64,000 nt of DNA from Silicimonas sp. (lineage in GTDB: Bacteria; Pseudomonadota; Alphaproteobacteria; Rhodobacterales; Rhodobacteraceae), in assembly GCA_022826385.1 (NCBI GenBank), contig JAJDUZ010000052.1:1-64000 (forward strand). The letters run 5' to 3'. Below, one piece after another: positions 48,030 to 58,067 of this stretch. Numbering within the stretch: the first letter of the stretch is position 1; each line of letters begins with the position of its first letter. Made by a program: the position numbers and the translations under genes. The notes under the pieces were generated by a model that saw only the letters and a program-made list of their open reading frames with translations, was not told the DNA's origin and did no database searches.

Positions 48030-48596
48030 CTACTTTCTGGTGACAGCTGTATTGACGTGCAGGGGCTCGCCATCAGCAGAAAATGTAACTCCTACCGAAA
48101 CACCGTGAGCGAGCAATCGGTCTAGGAACCCAACCCGAATTGGCCCGCGTATAGGAGCACCGGCGCTTATCAAAATGCCTTCACCTTCACGTTTGTATAT
48201 CCGCATAGCGCTTGATGGCTTTTCAATTATGATCGCTTTGAAACCATTCGAGTTGAACCAATCAAGCATTTGTTCGTGATTGTTTAGTTCTGAGGCTAAC
48301 AGGAAAACACAAACGTTCACTTTCTCCAGTGTGTTCAGGCGGTTCCAGCGCATAAGCGAAGTAGCGTAGCGTGGCTGGTTTTCGGAATCAGTAACGCAAT
48401 CATCCACATGTTGGAATTCAGCAAGAGCGGCCTCGTATCGAAGAAGGTTGCGTTCACTCAAATGTTCGGCTTGTTGGCTGAGTGGCCGCCCGAAAACAAG
48501 GAACTCTGGTGCAGTATTCTCTCCTGCGGAGCCATACGAAGGCAATAGAAAGGCACCCATCAGCACAAAAATGATTGCCTGTACTTTTTTCTTCAT
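48030..48596 (-). CDS. secreted protein of unknown function, low GC
   Basis: A 188-residue protein from ATG 48596 with a clear signal peptide ('MKKKVQAIIFVLMGAFLLPSYGSAG'). The mature part has a helical centre ('EHLSERNLLRYEAALAEFQHVDDCVTDSE') and two Cys ('DDCV', 'NVCVF') that could pair in the periplasm. No family is recognised. Base composition is clearly AT-richer than neighbours, and its 3' end lies 40 bases from a dispersed repeat, so it looks acquired. The track extends it to 48821, but that part has no ribosome site and would bury the signal peptide. Confidence 0.6.
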   Translation of the reverse strand: MKKKVQAIIFVLMGAFLLPSYGSAGENTAPEFLVFGRPLSQQAEHLSERNLLRYEAALAEFQHVDDCVTDSENQPRYATSLMRWNRLNTLEKVNVCVFLLASELNNHEQMLDWFNSNGFKAIIIEKPSSAMRIYKREGEGILISAGAPIRGPIRVGFLDRLLAHGVSVGVTFSADGEPLHVNTAVTRK

Positions 48597-49088
48597 GCCT
48601 CTGGGCTTGGGCCGGAAGAGCCCAGTTTTCAAGTTAATGAGTGTCCGCTTCGTCCGCAAAGCCGCCAACGCCCTTTCCGGATCGCAAGTACAAGGCTTCG
48701 GCAGCCTCCTGTTTCGAAAAGCACGTTGGCACTGAATGGCGCGCTTCTCCATTTTTGCTAGCCCATCGACTATAGATGACAGAGAAAGAAGTATAGGCCT
48801 AAAAAGTAGAGAGCGTGCCACGGCGGAAACGAAAAAGAAGCTATCTTAAGTGGGCACTATTTCTTGCCTGCTGGGTCGTGTTTTGGGCTGTGATAATCGG
48901 ATACGCACCATTCTTCGCGGCCCTCGAACCATAGCTTATCTTTCAAGACTAGACCGTGGAAGACAGCTTCGTCCCGCACGGTGGTCATCAAGATGGCCAA
49001 ACCTGCAGGACAAAGCAGTTTTTGGCCCTCTTCAGGTCGTGAAGTGTGAGACACCCCTGCAGAAACCGCGTTACGACGTTGGAAAAAA
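48597..49088. other. noncoding, low-GC stretch
   Basis: Between the secreted protein gene and tRNA-Val. It holds a 65-codon minus-strand ORF (48857-49054) that I do not trust: no family and no good ribosome site. A 'GAGTGTCCGCTT' segment near 48640 recalls short intergenic remnants seen again near 58.1 and 58.6 kb. Directly before the tRNA 3' end (49081-49088) an A run gives a T6 run after the tRNA on its own strand. Confidence 0.4.
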
Positions 49089-49163
49089 TGGTGGGTGATA
49101 AGAGATTTGAACTCCTGACATCTTCGATGTGAACGAAGCGCTCTACCACTGAGCTAATCACCC
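49089..49163 (-). tRNA. tRNA-Val (CAC)
   Basis: A 75-base gene with encoded CCA. Acceptor arms GGGTGAT/ATCACCC, discriminator A, anticodon loop TTCACAT (anticodon CAC). It is clearly related to the TAC isoacceptor 2.5 kb away but has a shorter D-loop and several changes, including TTCAAAT in the T-loop. A TTTTTT run follows the 3' end. Confidence 0.95.
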
Positions 49164-49209
49164 GCCAGAACGGTCTCTTAACGCCAGAGCGGCGAGGACG
49201 CAAGATGTC

Positions 49210-49632
49210 TCAGGCTGAAGGAATGTCGAAGCCAGTCGGGGCCAGTTCGAACCCCTCGAAGCGGAAGGCGGGCGACACGGTGCAGCCGACCAGCGTCCAG
49301 TCGCCGGTTGTCGTCGCACTTTGCCAGTGTTGCGCGGGCACGATGACCTGCGGCGTCTCTCCTGCCGTCAAATCGGGGCCCAGGGCGTGCGCGACGGCGG
49401 GACCGGCCTCGGTCTCGGCCAGCCGCAGGGTCAGCGGGGCACCGGCATAGAAATGCCAGATCTCGGTGGCGTCGACGCGGTGCCAATGGCTGCGCTCGCC
49501 GGCCTGCAACAGGAAATAGATGCAGGTCCCGCTTGGGCGCGGGCCGTCTTCCGCAATCCAGGTCTGGCGAAACCATCCCCCTTCCGGGTGTGGCGCCAGA
49601 CCGAGATGTTCGATGATCTCGGCGCCCGTCAT
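49210..49632 (-). CDS. cupin_5 (DUF985) protein
   Basis: A 140-residue single-domain cupin: 'LAPHPEGGWFRQTW', 'CIYFLLQAGERSHWHRVDATEIWHFYAGAPLTL' and 'VGCTVSPAFRFEGFEL' are the family segments. A sugar- or metal-binding role is possible; function unknown. ATG 49632 overlaps the stop of the haloacid dehalogenase gene by four bases (ATGA), so the two are coupled. Confidence 0.88.
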   Translation of the reverse strand: MTGAEIIEHLGLAPHPEGGWFRQTWIAEDGPRPSGTCIYFLLQAGERSHWHRVDATEIWHFYAGAPLTLRLAETEAGPAVAHALGPDLTAGETPQVIVPAQHWQSATTTGDWTLVGCTVSPAFRFEGFELAPTGFDIPSA

Positions 49633-50303
49633 ACCTTGTCCGCCAAATCGTTGAAGTCCCGCGCCACGATGTCCCATGGGCCCGTGGGCGCAAGATCGGT
49701 GCTTTGCGTCGGACCATGCTCGGTCAGGCGCGGCACGAACGCCGTTTTCAACCCCGCCGCCGCCGCCGCCGCCAGATCGTCGTTATGCGCGGCCACCATC
49801 GTGACCTCTGCAGGCGCCAGTCCAAGCGCCTCGACCGAGCAGCGATAGACCGCCTCTTTCGGTTTGTAGTCGCGGCCAATATCGGCGCCCAATATCGCGT
49901 CCCAAGGCAACCCGCCCCAGCGGGCAAGCCGCGCCATCATGCCGACCGACCCGTTCGAGCAGGTGGCAATCAACCCATGCGCGCGCAACGCGGTAAGCCC
50001 CGGCACGACATCGGGCCACGGGTCCAGACGCTCCCACGTGCGGTTCAGGGCTGCGCGGTCAGGCACGTCGACGCCGAAGCGGTCCAGCACCAGATCAAGG
50101 TTCTCGCGATGCAGGATGTCCAGCGGCACATATCCCCGGCCGCCATCGCGTACCCGCGACATCGCCGGTTGATACTCGCCCCGCCACGCGTCCGCAAAAG
50201 CCAGCGCATCGACATCCGGCAAAACGGCCGCGACATCGCGCGCGACCGAGCCTCGCCAGTCGACGCAGGTGCCGAACACATCAAAGATAAACGCCCGTTG
50301 CAT
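49629..50303 (-). CDS. haloacid dehalogenase type II-like hydrolase
   Basis: A 224-residue HAD protein. Motif I 'FIFDVFGTCVDWRGS' has the nucleophile Asp, motif II 'ATCSNGS', motif III Lys in 'GRDYKPKEAVYR', and motif IV 'VAAHNDDLAAAAAAGL'. The family is annotated as (S)-2-haloacid dehalogenase, but many members act on other substrates. ATG 50303 was chosen over the track start 50372, which overlaps the neighbour's end. Confidence 0.87.
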   Translation of the reverse strand: MQRAFIFDVFGTCVDWRGSVARDVAAVLPDVDALAFADAWRGEYQPAMSRVRDGGRGYVPLDILHRENLDLVLDRFGVDVPDRAALNRTWERLDPWPDVVPGLTALRAHGLIATCSNGSVGMMARLARWGGLPWDAILGADIGRDYKPKEAVYRCSVEALGLAPAEVTMVAAHNDDLAAAAAAGLKTAFVPRLTEHGPTQSTDLAPTGPWDIVARDFNDLADKV

Positions 50304-50335
50304 GGGCGCAGTCTGACCAGATTGACCGGCCAGCG

Positions 50336-51595
50336 CTAGGGGCGAGTTGCGAGCGTCTGCACGGCGTCCCAAAGCCCGCGCTCTTCTTCGAACGGGGCTG
50401 TCGAAAGAACCCTTCCCGTGTGGTCAAGGCAGAAGCGAACCGGCGACATATGCGTGCCGACCGCCTGCATCACGGTTTCCTCTTCATCCCAGAGCAGGGT
50501 CATCGGCAAGCCGAAACGCCGCGCCAGCCCCTCGGCATGGTGGCGGTGGTTGGCATCCAGCGCGTAATCCGAGGACACGATGACATGCACATCGGCCATC
50601 CGCCCCGCGCAGGCCTGATGCAGCAGCGACAAGCGCTCGATGTCGAGATTGGCGTAATAGTTCGACCGGTATCCGCCAAGGACCAGCACCACAAGGATCT
50701 GATCCGGCTCCATCGCCGCCAGTGTCGAGCGCAGCGCCAGCGTGCGCCCATGCGTCGGCCATTCCCCGATCGGGTCATGGTTCGGCAGAACGTAGTCGAC
50801 CGGGAAGCGGGCGCCAGCCGGGACACGTTCATAGGGCTGCGGCGCCTCGCCCTTGAGGCGCTTATAGGTGCTTTGCAGGAACGGATGCTCGGGCTTGCTG
50901 GCCAGCGCCGCACTGATGTGGTCCACCGCATCGGCCCGCCGCCCCTGTGCTTCGGCCACCATCATCAGGGTGACGTGGTGGATGGCATGGGTGTTCCCGG
51001 AATAAGACGCCTGCGCCAGACGCTGTCGTGCCTCGGTCGCGGCCGTGCAGGCCGCCACAGCGTCACTGAAGCGGCGCGATGCGGCATAGCCAAGACCCAA
51101 AAACCCCAGCATTTCATAGTCATCCGACGGCGGCACGATCTCGGCCCCCTTGGTCTTGCCCAGACCCAGCATCTCCAGAAAGCCCTGCGGCCCCGACAGC
51201 CCGCGACGCACGTCGTCGACCAGATCGGCAAAGAGCCCAAGATCGCCTTCGCCGAAACGTTCGACCAGCAACTGGCGGTCGGGGCGCGCCGCCCGCACGT
51301 CCCTCCGGAAGGCGGCATCGACCGGCGGCACGATATAGGCGCCGAACGGAAACGCGCGCCCCCGCCATTCCCAGACGCGCCCGCCTTCATCGGCAAAGGT
51401 CAGATCCGGATGGCTGCAAGTGCGCGCCTCAAAGAGGCTGGCTTGCGTCGGTGTCGTCCCCGCGATGGCCAGAAGCCGCCAGTCCGGCGTGATCCCCGCC
51501 GCCTCGGCCGGGCTCGCCGGAAAGACGGCCGGGATCGCCCAACCGCCTGCACCATGAGACACCGTCTCGTTCAGGGGAACCAACGCATCGCTCAT
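50336..51595 (-). CDS. unknown protein with PDZ-like, helical-repeat and thioredoxin-like parts
   Basis: A 419-residue soluble protein. The N-terminus reads like a PDZ loop ('IPAVFPASPAEAAGITPDWRLLAIAG'). The middle has TPR-like helices ('YEMLGFLGLGYAASRRFSDAVAACTAATEARQRL', 'GRRADAVDHISAALASKPEHPFL'). The last 150 residues have the order of a redoxin fold ('DQILVVLVLGGYRSNYYANL', 'VRFCLDHTGRVLS'), but where a CxxC would be expected there is 'GGYRSNYY', so it cannot be a standard oxidoreductase. No export signal. It lies between eno and the HAD gene on the same strand. Domain calls are by eye. Confidence 0.6.
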   Translation of the reverse strand: MSDALVPLNETVSHGAGGWAIPAVFPASPAEAAGITPDWRLLAIAGTTPTQASLFEARTCSHPDLTFADEGGRVWEWRGRAFPFGAYIVPPVDAAFRRDVRAARPDRQLLVERFGEGDLGLFADLVDDVRRGLSGPQGFLEMLGLGKTKGAEIVPPSDDYEMLGFLGLGYAASRRFSDAVAACTAATEARQRLAQASYSGNTHAIHHVTLMMVAEAQGRRADAVDHISAALASKPEHPFLQSTYKRLKGEAPQPYERVPAGARFPVDYVLPNHDPIGEWPTHGRTLALRSTLAAMEPDQILVVLVLGGYRSNYYANLDIERLSLLHQACAGRMADVHVIVSSDYALDANHRHHAEGLARRFGLPMTLLWDEEETVMQAVGTHMSPVRFCLDHTGRVLSTAPFEEERGLWDAVQTLATRP

Positions 51596-51719
51596 GGCGC
51601 GAGACTCGCAGAAGGCAGGTGCCGCTCAAGCGAAACAGCGCCCCCTGCCCAGAATGGCCCGGGAAACGTTGCCGTTGAGACTCACCGCGGCCTAATCGCT
51701 CTGGGCCTGCAGGCAGCGC

Positions 51720-53057
<1,338 letters not shown>

Positions 53058-53927
53058 TCAGGCCACCGCTTTCACGCGCATTTCGCGCCAATAGGAATAA
53101 AGCCCCGCCCCCACGATCAGCGCGGCCCCCACCCAGATCGTCGCTCCCGGCACCTCGCCAAAGAACACATAGGCCAGACCAAGCCCGAACACGATCCGGG
53201 TATAGCGCAAAGGCGCCACGACCGAGGCCTCGCCGGTGCGCATGGCAATCGTAATCAGCGCCATCCCCAGCGAAGTCAGACCGACCAGCAGCACCATCCA
53301 GAGCCACGCCTGCCCCGGCACCGGCGACCAGCCGCCCTCATAGGCCACAAGCCCGACGCTATAGAAGATAATCACAACCATGGCCCAGCTGACGGCAAAA
53401 CTGGTCGACACGCCGGGCGGCAGCACCCGGCTGGCCAGATCGCGCATCGTCAGGCCAAGGATCGCCGGAATGGTCCAGAGAAGCCCGGCATTCAGCCCCG
53501 ACACGCCGGGGCCAAGAATGACCACCACGCCGACAAAGCCCACGATCACCGCCGTCCAGCGCCGCCAGCCCACCGGTTCGGCAAGGAACAGCGCGGCCCC
53601 CAGCACCACGACCAGAGGCTGCACCTGCATCACCGCCGTTACCGTCCCCAGCCCGGCGGCCCTGAGCGCCTCGGTCAGGCCGAACCACGCAAAAAGCTCC
53701 CCGACCGAGCGCACGATCACCGCCCGGTGGAACACATGGCGCGAGAAAAACGCCTCGCCCGCGCGCTTCATCAAGGGCAGGAACACGAACAGGCTGCCGA
53801 TCGAGACGACCAGCAGCAACTGTCCCGTTGTTACGAACCGCCCCGCCACCTTCACCGCCGCATCGACGCAGGTGAAGGTCAGCATCGCGGCAATCATATA
53901 TAGGATGGCCTTGGCGTTGTTGGTCAC
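53058..53927 (-). CDS. EamA-family (DMT) transporter
   Basis: A 289-residue permease with ten hydrophobic helices in two EamA repeats ('FVFLPLMKRAGEAFFSRHVFHRAVI', 'PLRYTRIVFGLGLAYVFFGEVPGATIWVGAALIVGAGLY'). Likely exports small metabolites; substrate unknown. It starts four bases after the stop of the periplasmic cyclophilin, so it is probably the last gene of that operon. Confidence 0.88.
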   Translation of the reverse strand: MTNNAKAILYMIAAMLTFTCVDAAVKVAGRFVTTGQLLLVVSIGSLFVFLPLMKRAGEAFFSRHVFHRAVIVRSVGELFAWFGLTEALRAAGLGTVTAVMQVQPLVVVLGAALFLAEPVGWRRWTAVIVGFVGVVVILGPGVSGLNAGLLWTIPAILGLTMRDLASRVLPPGVSTSFAVSWAMVVIIFYSVGLVAYEGGWSPVPGQAWLWMVLLVGLTSLGMALITIAMRTGEASVVAPLRYTRIVFGLGLAYVFFGEVPGATIWVGAALIVGAGLYSYWREMRVKAVA

Positions 53928-53931
53928 ACGC

Positions 53932-54498
53932 TCAACGCTCGACCGTGACTGTCTTCATCACGTCAGGCTGGCCGATCACGGCCCCGTTCGGGCCCTGCCC
54001 CAGCTTGATCGCGTCGACGATCTCCATGCCTTCGATCACGCGCCCGATGACAGTGTATTGCCCGTTCAGGAAATAGCCTTCGGCAAACATGATGAAGAAC
54101 TGGCTGTTGGCACTGTTCGGATCCTGTGCGCGCGCCATGCCGACAATGCCCCGGTCATAGGGCACGTCCGAAAACTCGGCTGCCAGGTTTGGCCGGCTCG
54201 AGCCGCCCCGCCCCGCCATCCGCATGTCGCCGCCCATCTTGCCGAACTCGACATCGCCGGTCTGCGCCATGAAGCCCTCGATGACCCGGTGAAAGACGAC
54301 ACCGTCATAGGCGCCCTCTTCGGCAAGCCCGGTGATCTGCGCCACATGACCCGGAGCCACATCTTCCAGCATGTCGATAACGATCCGGCCATTGGCCTCG
54401 CCCTCGACCTCGATGATCAGGTTCGGCCCCGGCCCGTCGGCCTCCTGCGCCAAAGCGGGCGACGCCAGCAGCGCGCCGATCAGAAGAAACTTACGCAT
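53932..54498 (-). CDS. peptidyl-prolyl cis-trans isomerase, periplasmic cyclophilin
   Basis: A 188-residue cyclophilin with a signal peptide ('[17 protein letters not shown]'). Active-site segments '[18 protein letters not shown]', '[11 protein letters not shown]' and '[13 protein letters not shown]' are present. It overlaps the cytoplasmic cyclophilin gene by eight bases, giving one enzyme per compartment from one mRNA. Confidence 0.95.
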   Translation of the reverse strand: MRKFLLIGALLASPALAQEADGPGPNLIIEVEGEANGRIVIDMLEDVAPGHVAQITGLAEEGAYDGVVFHRVIEGFMAQTGDVEFGKMGGDMRMAGRGGSSRPNLAAEFSDVPYDRGIVGMARAQDPNSANSQFFIMFAEGYFLNGQYTVIGRVIEGMEIVDAIKLGQGPNGAVIGQPDVMKTVTVER

Positions 54499-54997
54499 CG
54501 GACGCCACCTTCACGCTGTGCATCCGGTCGGGGTTCATCGGCGGCTCGCCCCGCGCAATGGCGTCGACATGCTCCATCCCCGAAATCACCCGGCCATAGA
54601 CCGTGTACTGGCCGTTCAGGAAATGGTTGTCCTTGAAGTTGATGAAGAACTGGCTGTTCGCGCTGTTCGGGTTCTGGCTCCGCGCCGCACCCAGGGTGCC
54701 GCGGTCATGCGGGATCTTGGAAAACTCGGCCTGCACATCCGGCAGGCTCGAACCGCCGGTGCCAGCCCGACGCAGATCGAACCCGTCGACGAAATCGCCA
54801 TGCTCGACATCGCCGGTTTGCGCCATGAAGCCGTCGATCACCCGGTGAAAGACGACATTGTCATATTCGCCCGCCCGCGCCAGTTCCTTCATCCGGGCCG
54901 TGTGCAAGGGCGCCACATCCGGCAGCAACTGGATGGCCACGGTGCCGTCCTTCAATTCGATCAGAATGGTGTTCTCGGGATCTTCATAGTCGGCCAT
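54491..54997 (-). CDS. peptidyl-prolyl cis-trans isomerase, cytoplasmic cyclophilin
   Basis: A 168-residue cyclophilin without a signal peptide ('[18 protein letters not shown]'). It keeps '[20 protein letters not shown]', '[13 protein letters not shown]' and '[11 protein letters not shown]'. The track shows a 515-residue ORF, but its first 347 codons are antisense to pgk; ATG 54997 has GGAGGA nine bases upstream. It is divergent from pgk. Confidence 0.95.
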   Translation of the reverse strand: MADYEDPENTILIELKDGTVAIQLLPDVAPLHTARMKELARAGEYDNVVFHRVIDGFMAQTGDVEHGDFVDGFDLRRAGTGGSSLPDVQAEFSKIPHDRGTLGAARSQNPNSANSQFFINFKDNHFLNGQYTVYGRVISGMEHVDAIARGEPPMNPDRMHSVKVASDA

Positions 54998-55072
54998 CTT
55001 CGGGCGTCCTCCATCTGCATTGTTGCGCGAGACCCTAGTCCGCCCGCCCCGGAAGGAAAACCCAAAGCCTCT

Positions 55073-55138
55073 CCATCGGCCCAGAAATATCCCGGGGTCT
55101 GGGGCAGAGCCCCAGCGGATCGCCGCGCATCGCGCGGC
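55073..55138 (-). repeat. intergenic palindrome with GGATATTT tail (copy 2)
   Basis: On the minus strand it reads CCCCGGGATATTTCTGGGCCGATGG next to two perfect hairpins: 7-bp stems at 55099-55115 and 55122-55138. It is the second copy of the element at 20205-20256 and lies between the cyclophilin and pgk starts. Confidence 0.7.
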
Positions 55139-55205
55139 GAAACCCCGCCTTGACCTTCGGCGCTGCAACCGGCAACTGACGCCTGAGCCAACACGGAGCT
55201 GCCCC

Positions 55206-56399
55206 ATGGCCTGGAAAACCCTCGACGACCTCGACCTTGACGGCAAAGCGGTCCTTGTCCGCGTCGACCTGAACGTGCCTGTCGACAACGGCACGGTCAC
55301 CGACACGACCCGGATCGAGCGGATCAAGCCCACGATCGAAGACATCCTCGCCAAGGGCGGCAAGCCGATCCTGATGGCGCATTTCGGGCGCCCCAAGGGC
55401 CAGCCCAACCCCGAGTATTCGCTGGCCCAGATCAAGGACACGGTCGAAACCGTGCTGGGCCACAAGGTGGTCTTCGCCGAGAATTGCATCGGCGGCCCGG
55501 CCAAGCAGGCAGTGGCCGCGATGGGCGCGGGCGACATCGTGCTGCTGGAAAACACCCGCTTCCACGCGGGCGAGGAACAGAATGACGGCATCTTCGCGGC
55601 CTCGCTGGCCGCACTTGGCGAAGCTTTCGTGAACGACGCCTTCTCGGCCGCGCACCGCGCCCATGCCTCGACCGAAGCGCTGGCGCGCCTTCTGCCCTCC
55701 GCCGCCGGGCGCCTGATGGAAGCCGAGCTGACCGCGCTTGAAGCCGCACTCACCCAGCCCGAGCGACCCGTGGTGGCCGTCGTCGGCGGCGCCAAGGTCT
55801 CGACCAAGCTCGATCTTCTGGGCAACCTCGTCCGCAAGGTGAACACGCTGGTGATCGGGGGCGGCATGGCCAACACCTTCCTCGCCGCCAAGGGCATCGA
55901 AGTGGGCAAATCGCTGGCTGAACATGACATGGCCGACACCGCGCGCGAGATCATGGCCAAGGCCGAGGAAGCCGCCTGCGACATCCTCCTGCCCGTCGAT
56001 GTCGTCGCCGCGACCGAGTTTGCCGCCCATGCCGACAACGTGACGGTGCCCGCCGATCAGTGCCCGGCCGACCGGATGATCCTCGACGCTGGCCCCGAAA
56101 CGGTGGCCAAGGTGGCCGACGCCTTCGCGCAGGCCCGCACGGTGATCTGGAACGGCCCGCTGGGCGCCTTCGAGATCGAGCCGTTCGACGCCGCCACCAA
56201 AGCAGCGGCGCAGAAGGCCGCCGAACTGACGGCGGCCGGCAGCCTTGTCACCGTTGCAGGCGGCGGCGATACGGTCGCGGCCCTGAACAAGGCGGGTGCG
56301 GCGGAAAGCTTTACTTATATCTCGACCGCTGGTGGTGCATTCCTTGAATGGATGGAAGGCAAGACCCTGCCCGGTGTGGCCGCGCTCGATCAGGGCTGA
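55206..56399 (+). CDS. pgk: phosphoglycerate kinase
   Basis: Makes ATP from 1,3-bisphosphoglycerate. The 397-residue protein has '[10 protein letters not shown]', '[10 protein letters not shown]', '[12 protein letters not shown]', '[11 protein letters not shown]' and the nucleotide loop '[12 protein letters not shown]'. ATG 55206 gives the family N-terminus; the longer track ORF runs through the intergenic repeat. Two tandem hairpins follow before the aldolase gene. Confidence 0.98.
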   Translation: MAWKTLDDLDLDGKAVLVRVDLNVPVDNGTVTDTTRIERIKPTIEDILAKGGKPILMAHFGRPKGQPNPEYSLAQIKDTVETVLGHKVVFAENCIGGPAKQAVAAMGAGDIVLLENTRFHAGEEQNDGIFAASLAALGEAFVNDAFSAAHRAHASTEALARLLPSAAGRLMEAELTALEAALTQPERPVVAVVGGAKVSTKLDLLGNLVRKVNTLVIGGGMANTFLAAKGIEVGKSLAEHDMADTAREIMAKAEEAACDILLPVDVVAATEFAAHADNVTVPADQCPADRMILDAGPETVAKVADAFAQARTVIWNGPLGAFEIEPFDAATKAAAQKAAELTAAGSLVTVAGGGDTVAALNKAGAAESFTYISTAGGAFLEWMEGKTLPGVAALDQG

Positions 56400-56402
56400 G
56401 CC

Positions 56403-56446
56403 GCGAAAATCGCATTTTCGCACGCAAAATCCGTGTCGGATTTTGC
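56403..56446 (+). terminator. tandem perfect hairpins between pgk and fda
   Basis: Two hairpins back to back: an 8-bp stem (56403-56410 with 56414-56421) and a 9-bp stem (56424-56432 with 56438-56446). Both carry A runs on the left arm and T runs on the right arm. They may attenuate read-through to fda or protect the pgk mRNA end. Confidence 0.6.
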
Positions 56447-56564
56447 CCGCTGTTGCGGACATCCGGCAGTCTCAAGGGAATCCCGCGCTGTTACCGCTAC
56501 CTGCGTTGACAGCGCGGCACGGCTCCCGCAAACCGCGCGCAACATTTCCTGAACGAGGGTTCCC

Positions 56565-57452
56565 ATGTCACAAGTTGCTCAGCAGACCGAACAGATGCGC
56601 ACTGGCAAAGGCTTTATCGCCGCGCTCGACCAATCCGGCGGCTCGACACCGAAGGCGCTTGGCCTTTACGGGATCGGCGAAGACCGGTTCTCGAACGAGG
56701 CCGAGATGTTCGACCTGATCCACGCGATGCGCGCCCGGATCGTCAACGCGCCCGCTTTCACCGGCGACAAGGTGATCGGCGCGATCCTGTTCGAGATGAC
56801 GATGGACCGCGACTTCAACGGCACCCCGGCGGCGGCCTATCTTTGGGAGAACCGCGGCGTGGTTCCGTTCCTGAAATGTGACAAGGGCCTCGAAGACGAA
56901 GCCGATGGCGTGCAGGTGATGAAGGATATGGGCGACCTCGACGGTCTTCTGGCCCGCGCCAAGTCGCTGGGCGTCTTCGGCACCAAGATGCGCTCGGTCA
57001 TTCATGCAGCGAACGAAACCGGGATCGCCCGCAACGTCGCTCAGCAGTTCGAAATCGGCCGCCAGATCCTCGGCCATGGGCTGGTTCCGATCCTTGAGCC
57101 GGAGGTGAACATTACCATTGCCGACAAGGCCGAGGCCGAAGCGATCATGCGAGACGAACTCATCAAGGGGCTCGACGCGCTGGACACGCCCGTCATGCTG
57201 AAGCTCTCGCTGCCGTCCGAGGCCAACTTCTTCGCCCCGCTCATCAACCACCCGAACTGCCTGCGCGTTGTCGCGCTCTCGGGCGGGTATGCGCGCGACG
57301 AAGCCAACGACCTGCTGTCGCAGAACACCGGCATGATCGCCAGCTTCAGCCGCGCGCTGACCGAAGGTCTGAACGACGCGCAATCGGATGACGCGTTCAA
57401 CGCCACCATCGCGGCGACGATCGACAGCATCTATCAGGCCTCGATCACCTGA
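56565..57452 (+). CDS. fda: class I fructose-bisphosphate aldolase
   Basis: Cleaves fructose-1,6-bisphosphate through a Schiff base. The 295-residue protein is of the bacterial class I type, with 'GFIAALDQSGGSTPKAL', 'LEPEVNI' and the likely catalytic Lys in 'PVMLKLSLP'. No zinc-binding class II motif is present. It follows pgk by 165 bases; DUF1737 follows by six bases. Confidence 0.95.
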   Translation: MSQVAQQTEQMRTGKGFIAALDQSGGSTPKALGLYGIGEDRFSNEAEMFDLIHAMRARIVNAPAFTGDKVIGAILFEMTMDRDFNGTPAAAYLWENRGVVPFLKCDKGLEDEADGVQVMKDMGDLDGLLARAKSLGVFGTKMRSVIHAANETGIARNVAQQFEIGRQILGHGLVPILEPEVNITIADKAEAEAIMRDELIKGLDALDTPVMLKLSLPSEANFFAPLINHPNCLRVVALSGGYARDEANDLLSQNTGMIASFSRALTEGLNDAQSDDAFNATIAATIDSIYQASIT

Positions 57453-57458
57453 GGCGTC

Positions 57459-57665
57459 ATGAAGGGCTATCGCTATATCACCGGCCCCGATGACAGCGCG
57501 TTCTGCAACCGCATCACGCGCCTTCTGAACCATGGCTGGGACCTTGCCGGTCCCGCCACCCTCACCTTCGATCCGGTGTCGGGACGGGTGATCTGCGGCC
57601 AGCCGATGGTCAAGGACAACCCCGACATCGCCTATGACCCGGACCTGCCGCTGGACGAGCTCTGA
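57459..57665 (+). CDS. DUF1737 protein
   Basis: A 68-residue protein; 'YRYITGPDDSAFCNRITRLLNHGWDLAGPATLTFD' is the DUF1737 signature. It starts six bases after the aldolase stop and is likely cotranscribed with it. Function unknown. Confidence 0.88.
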   Translation: MKGYRYITGPDDSAFCNRITRLLNHGWDLAGPATLTFDPVSGRVICGQPMVKDNPDIAYDPDLPLDEL

Positions 57666-57693
57666 GCCGCTCGGCAGAAAATCGCCACGGGGG

Positions 57694-57709
57694 GATTCAC
57701 ACGCGAATC
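57694..57709. promoter_or_regulatory. paired GANTC sites upstream of the FtsB-like gene
   Basis: GATTC and GAATC, each a CcrM methylation site, form an inverted repeat with six bases between. They lie 68-83 bases before the FtsB-like start, where cell-cycle methylation could affect transcription. Confidence 0.4.
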
Positions 57710-57776
57710 ACTTTGTGTCATGGTCGCCGAAGCACTCCGTCAGAGGGTGCAGTGTAGGCAGAGCAAGAAGACCCCC

Positions 57777-58067
57777 GTGACCCGACCCGCCATTGGCATA
57801 GTCGTCTATTTCACCGCGATGTTCGCGTTGGGCGTCTATTTCATGTTCGCCAGCGTACAGGGCGATTTCGGGCTGTTTCGGCGGGTCCAGATCGAAGCCG
57901 AGGTCACCACCCTGACCGCCGAGCGGGACCGCCTGACCGAAGAAGTCGCGATGCTGGAAAACAAGACCCGGCGCTTGTCCGACACGTATCTTGATCTTGA
58001 TCTTCTGGATGCGCAGGCGCGCGATATCCTTGGCCTGATCCGGCCCGACGAGATCGTGCTGCACTGA
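57777..58067 (+). CDS. FtsB/DivIC-like septum formation protein
   Basis: A 96-residue single-pass protein: short N-terminus, one membrane helix ('GIVVYFTAMFALGVYFMFA') and a coiled coil ('VEAEVTTLTAERDRLTEEVAMLENKTRRL'-type heptads). This is the FtsB/DivIC layout, a scaffold in the divisome with FtsL and FtsQ. GTG 57777 is the likely start; the track start 57720 adds residues with no family match. The neighbourhood (fda/eno, then pdhA) is the usual one for this gene in related bacteria. Confidence 0.85.
   Translation: MTRPAIGIVVYFTAMFALGVYFMFASVQGDFGLFRRVQIEAEVTTLTAERDRLTEEVAMLENKTRRLSDTYLDLDLLDAQARDILGLIRPDEIVLH

Noticed and set aside
48857-49054. 65-residue minus-strand ORF before tRNA-Val(CAC)
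   Set aside because: No family, weak ribosome site, in a low-GC noncoding patch; kept only as part of that region.
54998-56038. 347-codon extension of the cytoplasmic cyclophilin
   Set aside because: It is antisense to pgk; ATG 54997 with GGAGGA is the natural start.
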